8,078 nucleotides of DNA, taken from NCBI GenBank assembly GCA_903868655.1, contig CAIPWG010000310.1:1-8078 (forward strand), written 5' to 3'. The position numbers were made by a program, and so were the translations under genes. Shown here one piece after another: positions 1 to 6,658 of this stretch (its first letter is position 1; the number at the start of each line of letters is the position of its first letter). This DNA is from an uncultured Sphingomonadales bacterium. Its GTDB lineage: Bacteria > Pseudomonadota > Alphaproteobacteria > Sphingomonadales > Sphingomonadaceae. The notes below the pieces were generated by a model. It did no database searches and was not told where the DNA came from. It worked only from the letters and a program-made list of their open reading frames with translations.

Positions 1-231
1 CAATTAAAACAATAACAATTCCCTGGCACTATCTTAAACGGGACTATGGCCCAAACAGAATGCCTTTTGCCAGTAAACATCCATAAGAATGCAAACAAAA
101 TTAGACTATTATTTTGCTGCAGTGACAACCATTCTATATATTAATATTGTGCGGGTCCTGGGTTTCTTAGCCTACATAAAACTGATGTAATCAATCAATC
201 CATTGAAAAAATAACATGTCGTTTGCCACAG
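1..231. other. AT-rich segment without an independent gene
   Basis: By hand count, bases 1-220 are about 35% GC, whereas the rest of the window is near 60%. The change is sharp, at about 230-240, inside the last codons of the acyl-CoA synthetase gene. I see no credible reading frame of its own here, and no transposase, tRNA or clear terminator. It contains a 10-base AT palindrome at 138-147 (ATATTAATAT) and a short ATCA-type run near 189-200. It could be a low-GC intergenic region, the edge of an island, or the edge of an insertion. The window ends too soon to tell which. Confidence 0.6.
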
Positions 232-1909
232 TAAACAGGCCCTTCAATTCGCGCTTCAAGATCTTGCCATTGGCGTTTCGCGGCAGGGTTTCGGGGTGGA
301 ACCGGATCGCCACGGGTACTTTGAACGCCGCCAAACGCTCGGCTACCCAATTGCGCAAATCGGCTTCACTGGCTGAATGCCCGGGAGCAAGGTGTACCAC
401 TGCCACGGGTTCTTCGCCCAAGGTCCGATGGGGAATGCCGATGACAGCCGCATCCATGACGGCCGGATGATCATACAAGGCGTTTTCGACTTCGCCCGAA
501 TAGATGTTTTCGCCACCGCGGATGACGATATCCTTGGCCCGATCGACAATGTAGCAGAATCCGTCGGGATCGAGCCGGGCAAGATCGCCCGTGCGCACCC
601 AACCATCGACAAAGGTCGTGGCGGTCGCTTCGGGATTGTTCCAGTAGCCTTTGACAATCATCGGCCCGCAGGCCCACAATTCCCCAACTTCACCTGTCGG
701 CACATCGATCAACCGATCGGGGCAGACCACCCGCAAATCCGCCACAGCAACAGCCGGGCCACAACTGTCGGGCCGTGCCAAATAGTCTTCGCCCACGATA
801 TTGGTAACCGTCGCCATTGTTTCGGTCATGCCCCAGCCATTGCCGGGCCGGGCCCCCAAAACAGAACTGATCTTGCGCACCAGATCGGGCGCCGAAGGCG
901 CGCCACCGTACGACACGGTTTCCAGCGAGGAGAGATCATATTTTTCGCGATCGGGATGTTCGAGCAATTGCCACGCGATCGTCGGCACACCGCCCGCCAG
1001 ATTGATGCGTTCGCGTTCGATCAGCGCAAGCGCGGCACCCGCATCCCAACGCCGCATAAACACCAGCGTATTGCCTACAAAGACCGATCCCATCAGCATG
1101 GCGCTGCACGCGGTGACATGAAACAGCGGGATCGACACCAGTGCCGTGCGCGGAGTGGGAGGAGGCGGCACTTCGCCCCGCCGCAACAGCGCCGATGCCG
1201 CGACATAAGCGCTCGACAGGATATTGGTGACGAGGTTACGATGGGTGCCCAACGCGCCCTTGGGATTTCCGGTTGTCCCCGAGGTGTAGAAAATGGTCGC
1301 TTCGTCATCGGACTTGATGGCAATCTCGGGCAAATCCCGATCAGGCAAAGCGCCATAATGCTGTGGCAATCCAATAAGGTTTTCCAGCGGGGTTACTTCT
1401 GCCGGTACATCGCGCATCCGGGCACCGATCACATGCGCCAAAGCAGGGATGTCGGCTTTGGCCGGCATGATCCGATCCAGCCGTTCAGCATCGGCAATCA
1501 GCACGCTGCACCCGGCCGTATTCAACCCGTAGACCAGTTCGCCCACGGTCCACCATGCATTGAGCGGGACACAGATGGCGCCAAGCGTCGTGACCGCAAA
1601 GAACACCACCGGCCATTCAGGCAGATTGCGCATGGCAAGCGCGACCCGGTCACCCGGCCCGACGCCCAGACCGCGCAAATGATGCGACAGCGCGGCAACA
1701 GCACGGAACCAGCCTTCGTAGGTTACGCGCTCGTCTTCAAAGATCAGGAATTCGCGCGCACCATGGCCGCGTCCGATTTGTGCCAATGCGCGCAAATGCG
1801 CAGGCGCATTCTTCCACGCGCGAAATGTCCGGCCGTGCGCAACGACCTGCTCCATCTCAAACGGCGCACCCGGAGCGCACAGCACGGCGCGCGCTTCATC
1901 CAGAGTCAT
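191..1909 (-). CDS. AMP-forming acyl-CoA synthetase (ANL superfamily)
   Basis: This enzyme activates a carboxylic acid to an acyl-CoA through an acyl-adenylate and is probably cytoplasmic. The protein has 572 residues. Motifs in order: the P-loop YTSGTTGNPKG (208-218), the A5 motif GWGMTET (358-364), the hinge-region RTGDL with Asp442, the KDIVIRGGENIYSGEVE block (459-475), and the A10 motif NGKILK with the catalytic Lys549. All key residues are intact. I chose the ATG at 1909 because GGGAG (1922-1918) lies 8 bases upstream and homologous proteins start MTLDEAR-like. A GTG at 1924 would add five residues. The gene follows the ThDP enzyme by 38 bases and is probably cotranscribed with it; the gap holds a 5-bp hairpin. 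Oddity: after KRELKGLF the last 13 residues (TVANDM...) are encoded in AT-rich DNA and look unlike a normal end for this family. The natural substrate (medium/long-chain, aromatic or steroid-like acid) is not readable. Confidence 0.92.
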   Translation of the reverse strand: MTLDEARAVLCAPGAPFEMEQVVAHGRTFRAWKNAPAHLRALAQIGRGHGAREFLIFEDERVTYEGWFRAVAALSHHLRGLGVGPGDRVALAMRNLPEWPVVFFAVTTLGAICVPLNAWWTVGELVYGLNTAGCSVLIADAERLDRIMPAKADIPALAHVIGARMRDVPAEVTPLENLIGLPQHYGALPDRDLPEIAIKSDDEATIFYTSGTTGNPKGALGTHRNLVTNILSSAYVAASALLRRGEVPPPPTPRTALVSIPLFHVTACSAMLMGSVFVGNTLVFMRRWDAGAALALIERERINLAGGVPTIAWQLLEHPDREKYDLSSLETVSYGGAPSAPDLVRKISSVLGARPGNGWGMTETMATVTNIVGEDYLARPDSCGPAVAVADLRVVCPDRLIDVPTGEVGELWACGPMIVKGYWNNPEATATTFVDGWVRTGDLARLDPDGFCYIVDRAKDIVIRGGENIYSGEVENALYDHPAVMDAAVIGIPHRTLGEEPVAVVHLAPGHSASEADLRNWVAERLAAFKVPVAIRFHPETLPRNANGKILKRELKGLFTVANDMLFFQWID

Positions 1910-1931
1910 CCTTGTATCTCCCACTCATGTG

Positions 1932-1947
1932 CCCCGGTAATCCGGGC
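1932..1947 (-). other. Small intercistronic hairpin
   Basis: CCCGG (1933-1937) and CCGGG (1942-1946) form a perfect 5-bp inverted repeat around a 4-base loop. It lies between the stop of the ThDP enzyme and the ribosome-binding site of the acyl-CoA synthetase. There is no U-tract, so it is unlikely to terminate transcription. It could modulate mRNA processing or translation, or it could be chance. Confidence 0.3.
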
Positions 1948-3498
1948 TTATACCATGGCCTCGATCAACACGGGCCCGGCTGCGGCCAGACCGCGTTCGA
2001 ACGCAGCACGAAATTGCTCGACAGTCACAACGCGCTCGGCGGGCACCCCCATGCCTGCCGCAAGTGCACACCAGTCAAGCCGAGGGTGATCGAGGCTGAG
2101 CATCGACAAGGCTTTGGGGCCAGCATTCTGCACGCCAACACGCGACAGTTCGATGTTGAGAATGGCATAAGACGCGTTGTTGAAAATGATCGTCACGACA
2201 TTCAGCCGTTCGCGCGCCATCGTCCACAGCGCCTGCAGCGTGTACATACCCGAACCATCGGCTTGAAACGCGATCACTTGCCGTTTGGGACAGGCGACCG
2301 CCGCGCCTACTGCCACCGGCAACCCCTGCCCGATTGCTCCACCGGTCACCATCAGCCAGTCGTGCGGCGCAGCGCCTTTGGTCGCGTCAAACAAGGCCGC
2401 ACTCGCGGTCAGGCCTTCATCCGACACGATCGTATCGACCGGCATCAGATCCGCCACCACCGCACCAATGCTGTGCGCATCGAGCCGTTGGTCCGCAGGG
2501 GGGATCGCGCGTGCCACCCGGCCTGCCGGCTCGGCAGGCGCATCCAGCGCTTCGGCCAGCGCGGTCAAAGCGGCCAGCGCATCTTCGCGAAGGCCTGCCA
2601 ATCGCACCAGATGCGCGTGGGATGGAGTCAATTCGCTGGGTTTCCCGGGGTAGGCAAAGAACGCGACCGGCGGCTCGGTCCCGCAAACCACGATCGTGCG
2701 ATAGGGATCAAGAAACGCAGCCGCCTGCTCTCCAAAATAGGGCAGCCTGTCGATGCCCACGCGCCCCGTCCCGCGTTGCAAACGCGCCGCAAACGTCTCG
2801 CAAACCAGTTTCGCCCCTGTCGCGGCCGCAATCCGCCCGGCCATCGCCAGTGCCTCGGCACGCAAGGCACGGCCGCCCAGCAGCAACGCCACGGGGCCGT
2901 CACTTTCGCGAATGGCCTTGGCGGCTTGCGCAATCGCCTCGGGCGGCGCGCACGGGGGTGGCGGCACCGGTCGTGGCGCAACCGGAGCAGCACCAGTGTT
3001 CCAGGCATGATCGGCAGGCACGATGACTGTGGCCACTTTGCCGGGCCATTCCATCGCTGCGACGAAAGCTTCCGCGCCGGCCTGGGCCAGATCGCGTGAT
3101 GATTGTGCGGTGCGCACCCAGTCGGACATCGGCCGCGCTACGCCTGCCGCATCAGAGGTGAGTGGCGCATTGAAATGCAGGTGGTAGGTGGCGTGATCGC
3201 CCACCATATTGATTACCGGCGATGCCGCGCGGCGCGCATTGTGCAAATTGGCCAAACCATTGCCCAGCCCGGGCCCGAGATGAAGCAAAGTCACCGCAGG
3301 CTTGTCTGCCATGCGTGCATACCCATCGGCGGCGCCTGTTACTACGCCTTCGAACAGGCCCAACACTGCACGCATGCCCGGTTGACGATCGATCGCCGCC
3401 ACAAGCTGCATTTCAGAGGTGCCTGGATTGGCAAAGCACGTATCGACCCCGCACGCGCTCAACGTTGCAACGAACGCTTCGGCCCCGTTGAAGGTCAT
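1948..3498 (-). CDS. Thiamine-diphosphate enzyme, acetolactate synthase / benzoylformate decarboxylase type
   Basis: The 516 residues are close to the usual family length. The N-terminal PYR domain contains NPGTSEM (24-30) and GLFEGVVTGAADGY (47-60), where Glu50 is in the place of the glutamate that activates the ThDP aminopyrimidine. A middle domain follows a Pro-rich linker at about 175-187. The C-terminal PP domain has GGAIGQGLP (386-394) and the metal/diphosphate motif QADGSGMY ending in NN (412-441). The motif reads ADG where most members have GDG. Members cleave or condense 2-oxo acids. I do not call it biosynthetic IlvB: it is short for that, and no small regulatory subunit gene (ilvN) is beside it. 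A catabolic role with the acyl-CoA synthetase downstream is inferred. The start at 3498 has a modest GAGAGG ribosome-binding site 11 bases upstream. A role as a decarboxylase or acyloin lyase is equally possible. Confidence 0.88.
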   Translation of the reverse strand: MTFNGAEAFVATLSACGVDTCFANPGTSEMQLVAAIDRQPGMRAVLGLFEGVVTGAADGYARMADKPAVTLLHLGPGLGNGLANLHNARRAASPVINMVGDHATYHLHFNAPLTSDAAGVARPMSDWVRTAQSSRDLAQAGAEAFVAAMEWPGKVATVIVPADHAWNTGAAPVAPRPVPPPPCAPPEAIAQAAKAIRESDGPVALLLGGRALRAEALAMAGRIAAATGAKLVCETFAARLQRGTGRVGIDRLPYFGEQAAAFLDPYRTIVVCGTEPPVAFFAYPGKPSELTPSHAHLVRLAGLREDALAALTALAEALDAPAEPAGRVARAIPPADQRLDAHSIGAVVADLMPVDTIVSDEGLTASAALFDATKGAAPHDWLMVTGGAIGQGLPVAVGAAVACPKRQVIAFQADGSGMYTLQALWTMARERLNVVTIIFNNASYAILNIELSRVGVQNAGPKALSMLSLDHPRLDWCALAAGMGVPAERVVTVEQFRAAFERGLAAAGPVLIEAMV

Positions 3499-3529
3499 GA
3501 TCGTGTGCGCCTCTCGCCTGTTTTCAGCC

Positions 3530-3560
3530 CCTATCGTGGCGCGTTGCGAGACGGCGTCAA
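3530..3560 (-). promoter_or_regulatory. Weak candidate promoter of the ThDP enzyme-synthetase unit
   Basis: A good -35 (CTTGACG, TTGACG at 3560-3555) is followed after 19 bases by GATAGG (3535-3530), which is a poor -10. Transcription would start near 3523 and give a leader of about 25 bases. The position just after a terminator and before the ThDP gene makes a promoter expected here, but this exact pairing is uncertain. Confidence 0.3.
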
Positions 3561-3576
3561 GCCCGTAAAATAGCAG

Positions 3577-3609
3577 TGATCGGCCCTGCCGCTACGGCAA
3601 GGCCGATCA
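3577..3609 (-). terminator. Hairpin terminator after the small exported-protein gene
   Basis: TGATCGGCC at 3577-3585 and GGCCGATCA at 3601-3609 enclose an inner TGCCG/CGGCA stem with a 3-base loop. In minus-strand RNA the one non-Watson-Crick position is a U-G wobble, giving a continuous stem of about 15 bp. On the plus strand it would be a C-A mismatch, so the structure favours minus-strand transcripts. The U-rich stretch (UAUUUU) begins a few bases after the stem, which makes the terminator somewhat imperfect. A second 6-bp hairpin (CTGAAA/TTTCAG, 3613-3628) overlaps the stop codon just before it. Confidence 0.65.
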
Positions 3610-3624
3610 TGCCTGAAACAGATT

Positions 3625-3954
3625 TCAGTGACCGATGGCGGAAGACTGGGCGTTTTCCTGACGGTTCAATTGATGTTGTTCGCGCTTGGTGATGTGCCCA
3701 CCATGCGCACGGGCATCGGCACGATCCTGATGCGCAATCGCGCGGTCGCTGGCCCGCATCGCGCGCGCCTGGCCCTTGGTCAGTTCGCCTTCGCGACGTT
3801 CATGGTTGATCCGTTTGATCTGACGATGCTCGCGCGCCAGCACCGGATGCTGGCGGGGGTGCTTGTGCGCCCAGGTTTCGGCCATCGCCGGTGTGCTGAC
3901 CGAAACCAGCGCGGCCAGGCTGGCGAAAGCGATAAACAGACCTGATTTTACCAT
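3625..3954 (-). CDS. Small exported basic His-rich protein with two GxxTK repeats
   Basis: The protein has 109 residues and its function is unknown. Residues 1-25 form a clear Sec signal peptide: MVK, then a hydrophobic stretch 5-19, then a cleavage site TPAMA|ETW. The mature part of 84 residues is very polar, rich in His, Arg, Gln and Glu, with no Cys and only one Trp. It holds two similar units about 30 residues apart: REGELTKGQARAM (54-66) and HGGHITKREQHQL (84-96). The second is followed by NRQENAQSSAIG. I recognise this G-x-[LI]-T-K pattern and the LNRQEN ending from small periplasmic hypothetical proteins of proteobacteria. The ATG at 3954 was chosen because GGGGAG lies 8 bases upstream and the signal peptide then starts correctly; an upstream ATG at 4002 would add 16 residues before the signal peptide. 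It sits alone between two terminators, so it is probably transcribed by itself. Confidence 0.82.
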   Translation of the reverse strand: MVKSGLFIAFASLAALVSVSTPAMAETWAHKHPRQHPVLAREHRQIKRINHERREGELTKGQARAMRASDRAIAHQDRADARAHGGHITKREQHQLNRQENAQSSAIGH

Positions 3955-3984
3955 TGCATGTACTCCCCAACAGCAGGATGGGTT

Positions 3985-4025
3985 CGCCGCTGATATATTC
4001 ATAAATAAGCGAGATAATCTGAATG
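3985..4025 (-). promoter_or_regulatory. AT-rich promoter region of the small exported-protein gene
   Basis: This stretch between the upstream terminator and the ribosome-binding site is clearly more AT-rich than its surroundings, with several -10-like hexamers on the minus strand (within GAATATATC and AGATTATCTC). No convincing -35 is present, so the promoter class cannot be assigned. A promoter must lie here if the hairpin at 4062-4097 terminates the upstream operon. Confidence 0.35.
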
Positions 4026-4061
4026 AACTGTGAGGCAGCGCTTCATCAACCGTTCAGTATG

Positions 4062-4097
4062 AAAACAGCCCCGGAACAGGTGTTCCAGGGCTGTTTT
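4062..4097 (-). terminator. Strong intrinsic terminator of the acyl-CoA dehydrogenase pair
   Basis: AAAACAGCCC (4062-4071) pairs with GGGCTGTTTT (4088-4097), and GGAACA (4073-4078) pairs with TGTTCC (4081-4086). In minus-strand RNA the position between the two stems is a U-G wobble, giving a nearly uninterrupted 16-bp stem with a 4-base ACCU loop that ends in UUUU. It begins 22 bases after the stop codon of the second dehydrogenase. On the plus strand the same position is a C-A mismatch, so the minus direction is favoured, although A and U tracts on both sides could allow some two-way function. Confidence 0.85.
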
Positions 4098-4119
4098 GGA
4101 TGCTGTGCGGCAGTTGGGC

Positions 4120-5232
4120 TCAGGCGTCGATGTCAGCCAATTCCTGGCCCAGCTCGATATACCGCGCGAGATGGAAATCTTCATCGCCCAGTTCATGACC
4201 GATCATCACCAGCCGTTTGGCGTAGTGTGACAGCGCCAGTTCCCAGGTCATGCCGATACCGCCGTGCATCTGGATCGCCTCCTCGGACGCCAACGAACCG
4301 GCTTTGCCGATAGTTGCCTTGGCCGCACTGACTGCGCGTTCGCGTTCAATGCGCGTGCCCGAAAACCGGTCGGCGGCATTGATTGCTGCGCTGCGCGCTT
4401 GTTCGATTTCCAATGCCATTGTCGCCATGCGGTGCTGAAGCGCCTGGAACTTGCCAATCGGAATGCCGAACTGCTTGCGCGTGCGCAGATAATCCAGCGT
4501 CTGATCGCGCAGCGCGTCCATCACGGCCACACCTTCCCACGACAGCGCCACGAGGCCCAGCGCACGTGCTGCCTCGATCACCGGCCCTGCACCACCCGGT
4601 TCACCGACCAGCGTGGCAGGCGTTGCCGCAAACGTAACATCACCCGCCGAACCGCCGTCGACCAGCAAATAGTCACGTACAGCCATCCCCGGTGCACCGG
4701 CCTCAACCAGAAATGTCGAAAGCCCGGCATCGGCACGTGCCACCACCAGCAGGCGATCTGCGCTGCCGGCATAAGCCACGACGGTCTTCGCCCCATCTAG
4801 CACCCAACCCTCACCCGAGGCGGTTGCGCGCGTCGTGATCGCGGCCGGATCGAACCAGGTATCTGCCTCTTCTTCGGCATAGCCGATCACAGCCGAGCCA
4901 TCGATCAAGGCTGCCAGATCCTCGGTGTTGCCGGCTGCTGCCAGGACGTGCCCAGCCTGCAAGGCCGCAAGCCACGGCCCGGTCAGCAAAGCGTGCCCGA
5001 TTTCGCCGAACACCACCGCCACGTCGAACGATGATCCGCCAAATCCGCCAACGCTTTCATCGAACAGTGCGCCAATTGCGCCGAGTTCGGCCAGTTGGCT
5101 CCAGATTTCGCGCGACCAGCCGTTGCCCTCGAACGCGGCTGTCTTGCGCACCGAAAACGGCACTTTGTCAGCCAGAAACCGGCGCAACGAATCCGCCAGC
5201 ATCTGGCGGTCTTCACCCAGAGAAAAATCCAT
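4120..5232 (-). CDS. Acyl-CoA dehydrogenase family protein, probable beta-type partner subunit
   Basis: The 370-residue protein has the N-terminal helical, middle beta-barrel and C-terminal helical domains of acyl-CoA dehydrogenases. The C-terminal domain keeps the FAD-contacting motifs RKQFGIPIG (252-260) and QMHGGIGMTWE (321-331). The middle domain has lost the usual TEPxAGSD motif and reads YAEEEADTWFDPA (118-130). At the two places where family members carry the catalytic glutamate, it has Gly226 (helix G, the isovaleryl-/long-chain type position, counted 26 residues before Arg252) and Gly345 (the medium-chain type position). By this reading it is not a complete active site alone. It starts 5 bases after the stop of the upstream dehydrogenase, with GGAG 11 bases before the ATG, so the two are cotranscribed. 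It resembles one chain of two-gene alpha2beta2 dehydrogenases such as mycobacterial FadE28-FadE29. The substrate is unknown. Confidence 0.9.
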   Translation of the reverse strand: MDFSLGEDRQMLADSLRRFLADKVPFSVRKTAAFEGNGWSREIWSQLAELGAIGALFDESVGGFGGSSFDVAVVFGEIGHALLTGPWLAALQAGHVLAAAGNTEDLAALIDGSAVIGYAEEEADTWFDPAAITTRATASGEGWVLDGAKTVVAYAGSADRLLVVARADAGLSTFLVEAGAPGMAVRDYLLVDGGSAGDVTFAATPATLVGEPGGAGPVIEAARALGLVALSWEGVAVMDALRDQTLDYLRTRKQFGIPIGKFQALQHRMATMALEIEQARSAAINAADRFSGTRIERERAVSAAKATIGKAGSLASEEAIQMHGGIGMTWELALSHYAKRLVMIGHELGDEDFHLARYIELGQELADIDA

Positions 5233-5237
5233 GTGCG

Positions 5238-6434
5238 TCAGAGCTCCAGAATGGCCTTGGTGATGATTTCGCGCTGAACCTCATTTGATCCACCGAAAAT
5301 CGATAATTTGCGATCGTTGAAATAGTGCGTCGACACGGGTCCCGCCCATTCGGGGCCAACCGGCTCGCCATTCCAACCGCCTTCGAACGATTCAGGGATC
5401 CATGGCCGCGCATGCGTGCCGGCCGCGCGGCGCATCAGATCGTCGATTGTCTGGCGGATCTCGGTTCCGCGAATTTTCAGCATGGAACTTTCTGCGGTCG
5501 GCGCTGCACCCGCGCCTGCTGCCACCAGCACACGCAGATTGGTCGTCTTCATGTTTTCCAGATCGATTTCGAGCCGGGCAAGACGGGCGGCAAACTGCGG
5601 ATCTTCGGACAAGGGACGCCCATTCCGGCGCTGAGTGCGCGCAATTTCCTGCAATTCGCCGAATGCCGCCATCGAGGAACCGACCCCCGCAATGTTGGTG
5701 CGTTCATAGGTCAGCAGGTACTTGGCATAAGTCCAGCCACGGTTTTCTTCGCCAACCAGATTTTCAACCGGCACACGCACGTCAGTGAAGAACACTTCGT
5801 TTACTTCGTGATCGCCCGACAGCAGCTTGATCGGGCGCACTTCGATGCCCGGGGTCGCCATGTCGATCAGCAGGAAGCTGATGCCTTCCTGCCGCTTGCC
5901 ATCGCTGTTGGTGCGAACGAGGCAGAACATCATGTTTGCAAACTGGGCCATCGTGGTCCAGGTCTTCTGACCATTGACGACGTAGTGATCCCCGTCGCGC
6001 ACGGCGCTGGTTTTCAGGCTGGCAAGGTCGGACCCTGCGCCGGGTTCGGAATAGCCCTGGCACCACCAATCGCTGCCATCCAGAATACGCGGCAGCCAAT
6101 GGCGCTTCTGCTCTTCGGAACCGTATTTCAACAGCACGGGACCGATCATCGATACGCCAAATGGCAGGACACGCGGCGCATGCACGAGTGCGGTTTCGGT
6201 TTCAAAGATAAAGCGCTGCATGACGCTCCAGCCGGTACCGCCCCATTCAACCGGCCAATGGTTGGCCAGCCAGCCGCGCGCATTGAGAATCGCGTGCCAT
6301 TCTTCCATTTCGGCTTTGGTCAGATGCTGGCTCTTGCGAATCTTGTCCGACAAGCGCGCAGGCAACTTTTCGGCCAGAAACGTGCGCACTTCTTCGCGAA
6401 ACAGCTCTTCTTCGGGCGTAAAGTTCAGATCCAT
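5238..6434 (-). CDS. Acyl-CoA dehydrogenase, probable catalytic subunit of a heteromeric pair
   Basis: The protein has 398 residues. It would oxidise an acyl-CoA to the trans-2-enoyl-CoA, using FAD and passing electrons to electron-transfer flavoprotein. It keeps the flavin/substrate motif CQGYSEPGAGSD (125-136) and the KTWTT segment (157-161) of the middle domain. The medium-chain type catalytic position is Gly381 (IFGGSNEVQ, 379-387). A Glu244 in TYERTNIAG falls where isovaleryl- and long-chain dehydrogenases carry their catalytic base, so it is probably active with Glu244. It lacks the RxQFG motif (RRNGRPL, 269-275, instead) and the QxHGGxG motif; both occur in the next gene. The ATG at 6434 has AGGAG 8 bases upstream. 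It is the first gene of the operon. Its own C-terminal half-site for FAD appears incomplete, which suggests assembly with the downstream partner. Confidence 0.93.
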   Translation of the reverse strand: MDLNFTPEEELFREEVRTFLAEKLPARLSDKIRKSQHLTKAEMEEWHAILNARGWLANHWPVEWGGTGWSVMQRFIFETETALVHAPRVLPFGVSMIGPVLLKYGSEEQKRHWLPRILDGSDWWCQGYSEPGAGSDLASLKTSAVRDGDHYVVNGQKTWTTMAQFANMMFCLVRTNSDGKRQEGISFLLIDMATPGIEVRPIKLLSGDHEVNEVFFTDVRVPVENLVGEENRGWTYAKYLLTYERTNIAGVGSSMAAFGELQEIARTQRRNGRPLSEDPQFAARLARLEIDLENMKTTNLRVLVAAGAGAAPTAESSMLKIRGTEIRQTIDDLMRRAAGTHARPWIPESFEGGWNGEPVGPEWAGPVSTHYFNDRKLSIFGGSNEVQREIITKAILEL

Positions 6435-6449
6435 CGCACTCTCTCCTGC

Positions 6450-6474
6450 CGCGCGCGGCGCGCCGACGCGCGCG
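6450..6474 (-). promoter_or_regulatory. GC-only hairpin just upstream of the dehydrogenase ribosome-binding site
   Basis: CGCGCGCG at 6450-6457 is repeated at 6467-6474, and since it is self-complementary the two copies form an 8-bp stem around 9 bases. In the minus-strand mRNA the stem ends 2 bases before AGGAG (6447-6443). It could reduce or regulate ribosome access. The alternating C-G tract may also just reflect local composition. Confidence 0.35.
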
Positions 6475-6632
6475 CTCTATTCATCAAGCGATTAACATAC
6501 CGCGCGGAGCAGACAAGTGGCCATTTGGGGAAGTGCTGGGCGGCGTGGACAAATTCCGCAACGCCGGGGCGGGGCCCGAAACTTGATTGCGCCAAAGCCA
6601 CAAGCCACGCGTTCCTGCAACTGCCCGCGCCC

Positions 6633-6645
6633 TATCGCTGCGATA
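6633..6645. promoter_or_regulatory. Palindrome TATCGCtGCGATA, possible operator
   Basis: Two perfect 6-base arms surround a single central base. If transcription starts from the TATAAT at 6664-6659, this site covers roughly the first twenty transcribed bases of the dehydrogenase leader, a common place for a repressor site. No second copy was noticed in the window and no regulator is present, so the role is inferred only. Confidence 0.3.
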
Positions 6646-6658
6646 CGCTTTACGACGT

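Noticed and set aside
120..150. Plus-strand promoter-like GTGACA with TATTGT at 17 bases in the AT-rich region
   Set aside because: There is no plus-strand gene downstream, only the antisense of the synthetase. Such matches are expected by chance in AT-rich DNA.
1910..1924. GTG start at 1924 for the acyl-CoA synthetase
   Set aside because: The GGGAG ribosome-binding site would lie inside the gene, whereas it is ideally placed for the ATG at 1909. The longer form cannot be fully excluded.
377..2089. Long plus-strand frame of 570 residues opposite the synthetase and the end of the ThDP gene
   Set aside because: It is rich in Arg, His, Gln and Pro with no recognisable domain, and lies antisense to two genes with intact motifs. 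Long antisense frames are common in GC-rich genes.
1780..3099. Plus-strand frame of 439 residues opposite the ThDP gene
   Set aside because: It is compositionally biased (Arg, His, Gln), has no motif, and is fully explained as a shadow of the minus-strand gene.
1948..3498. Assignment as ilvB (branched-chain amino acid biosynthesis)
   Set aside because: The protein is shorter than usual for IlvB, no ilvN is adjacent, and the context is acyl-CoA catabolism.
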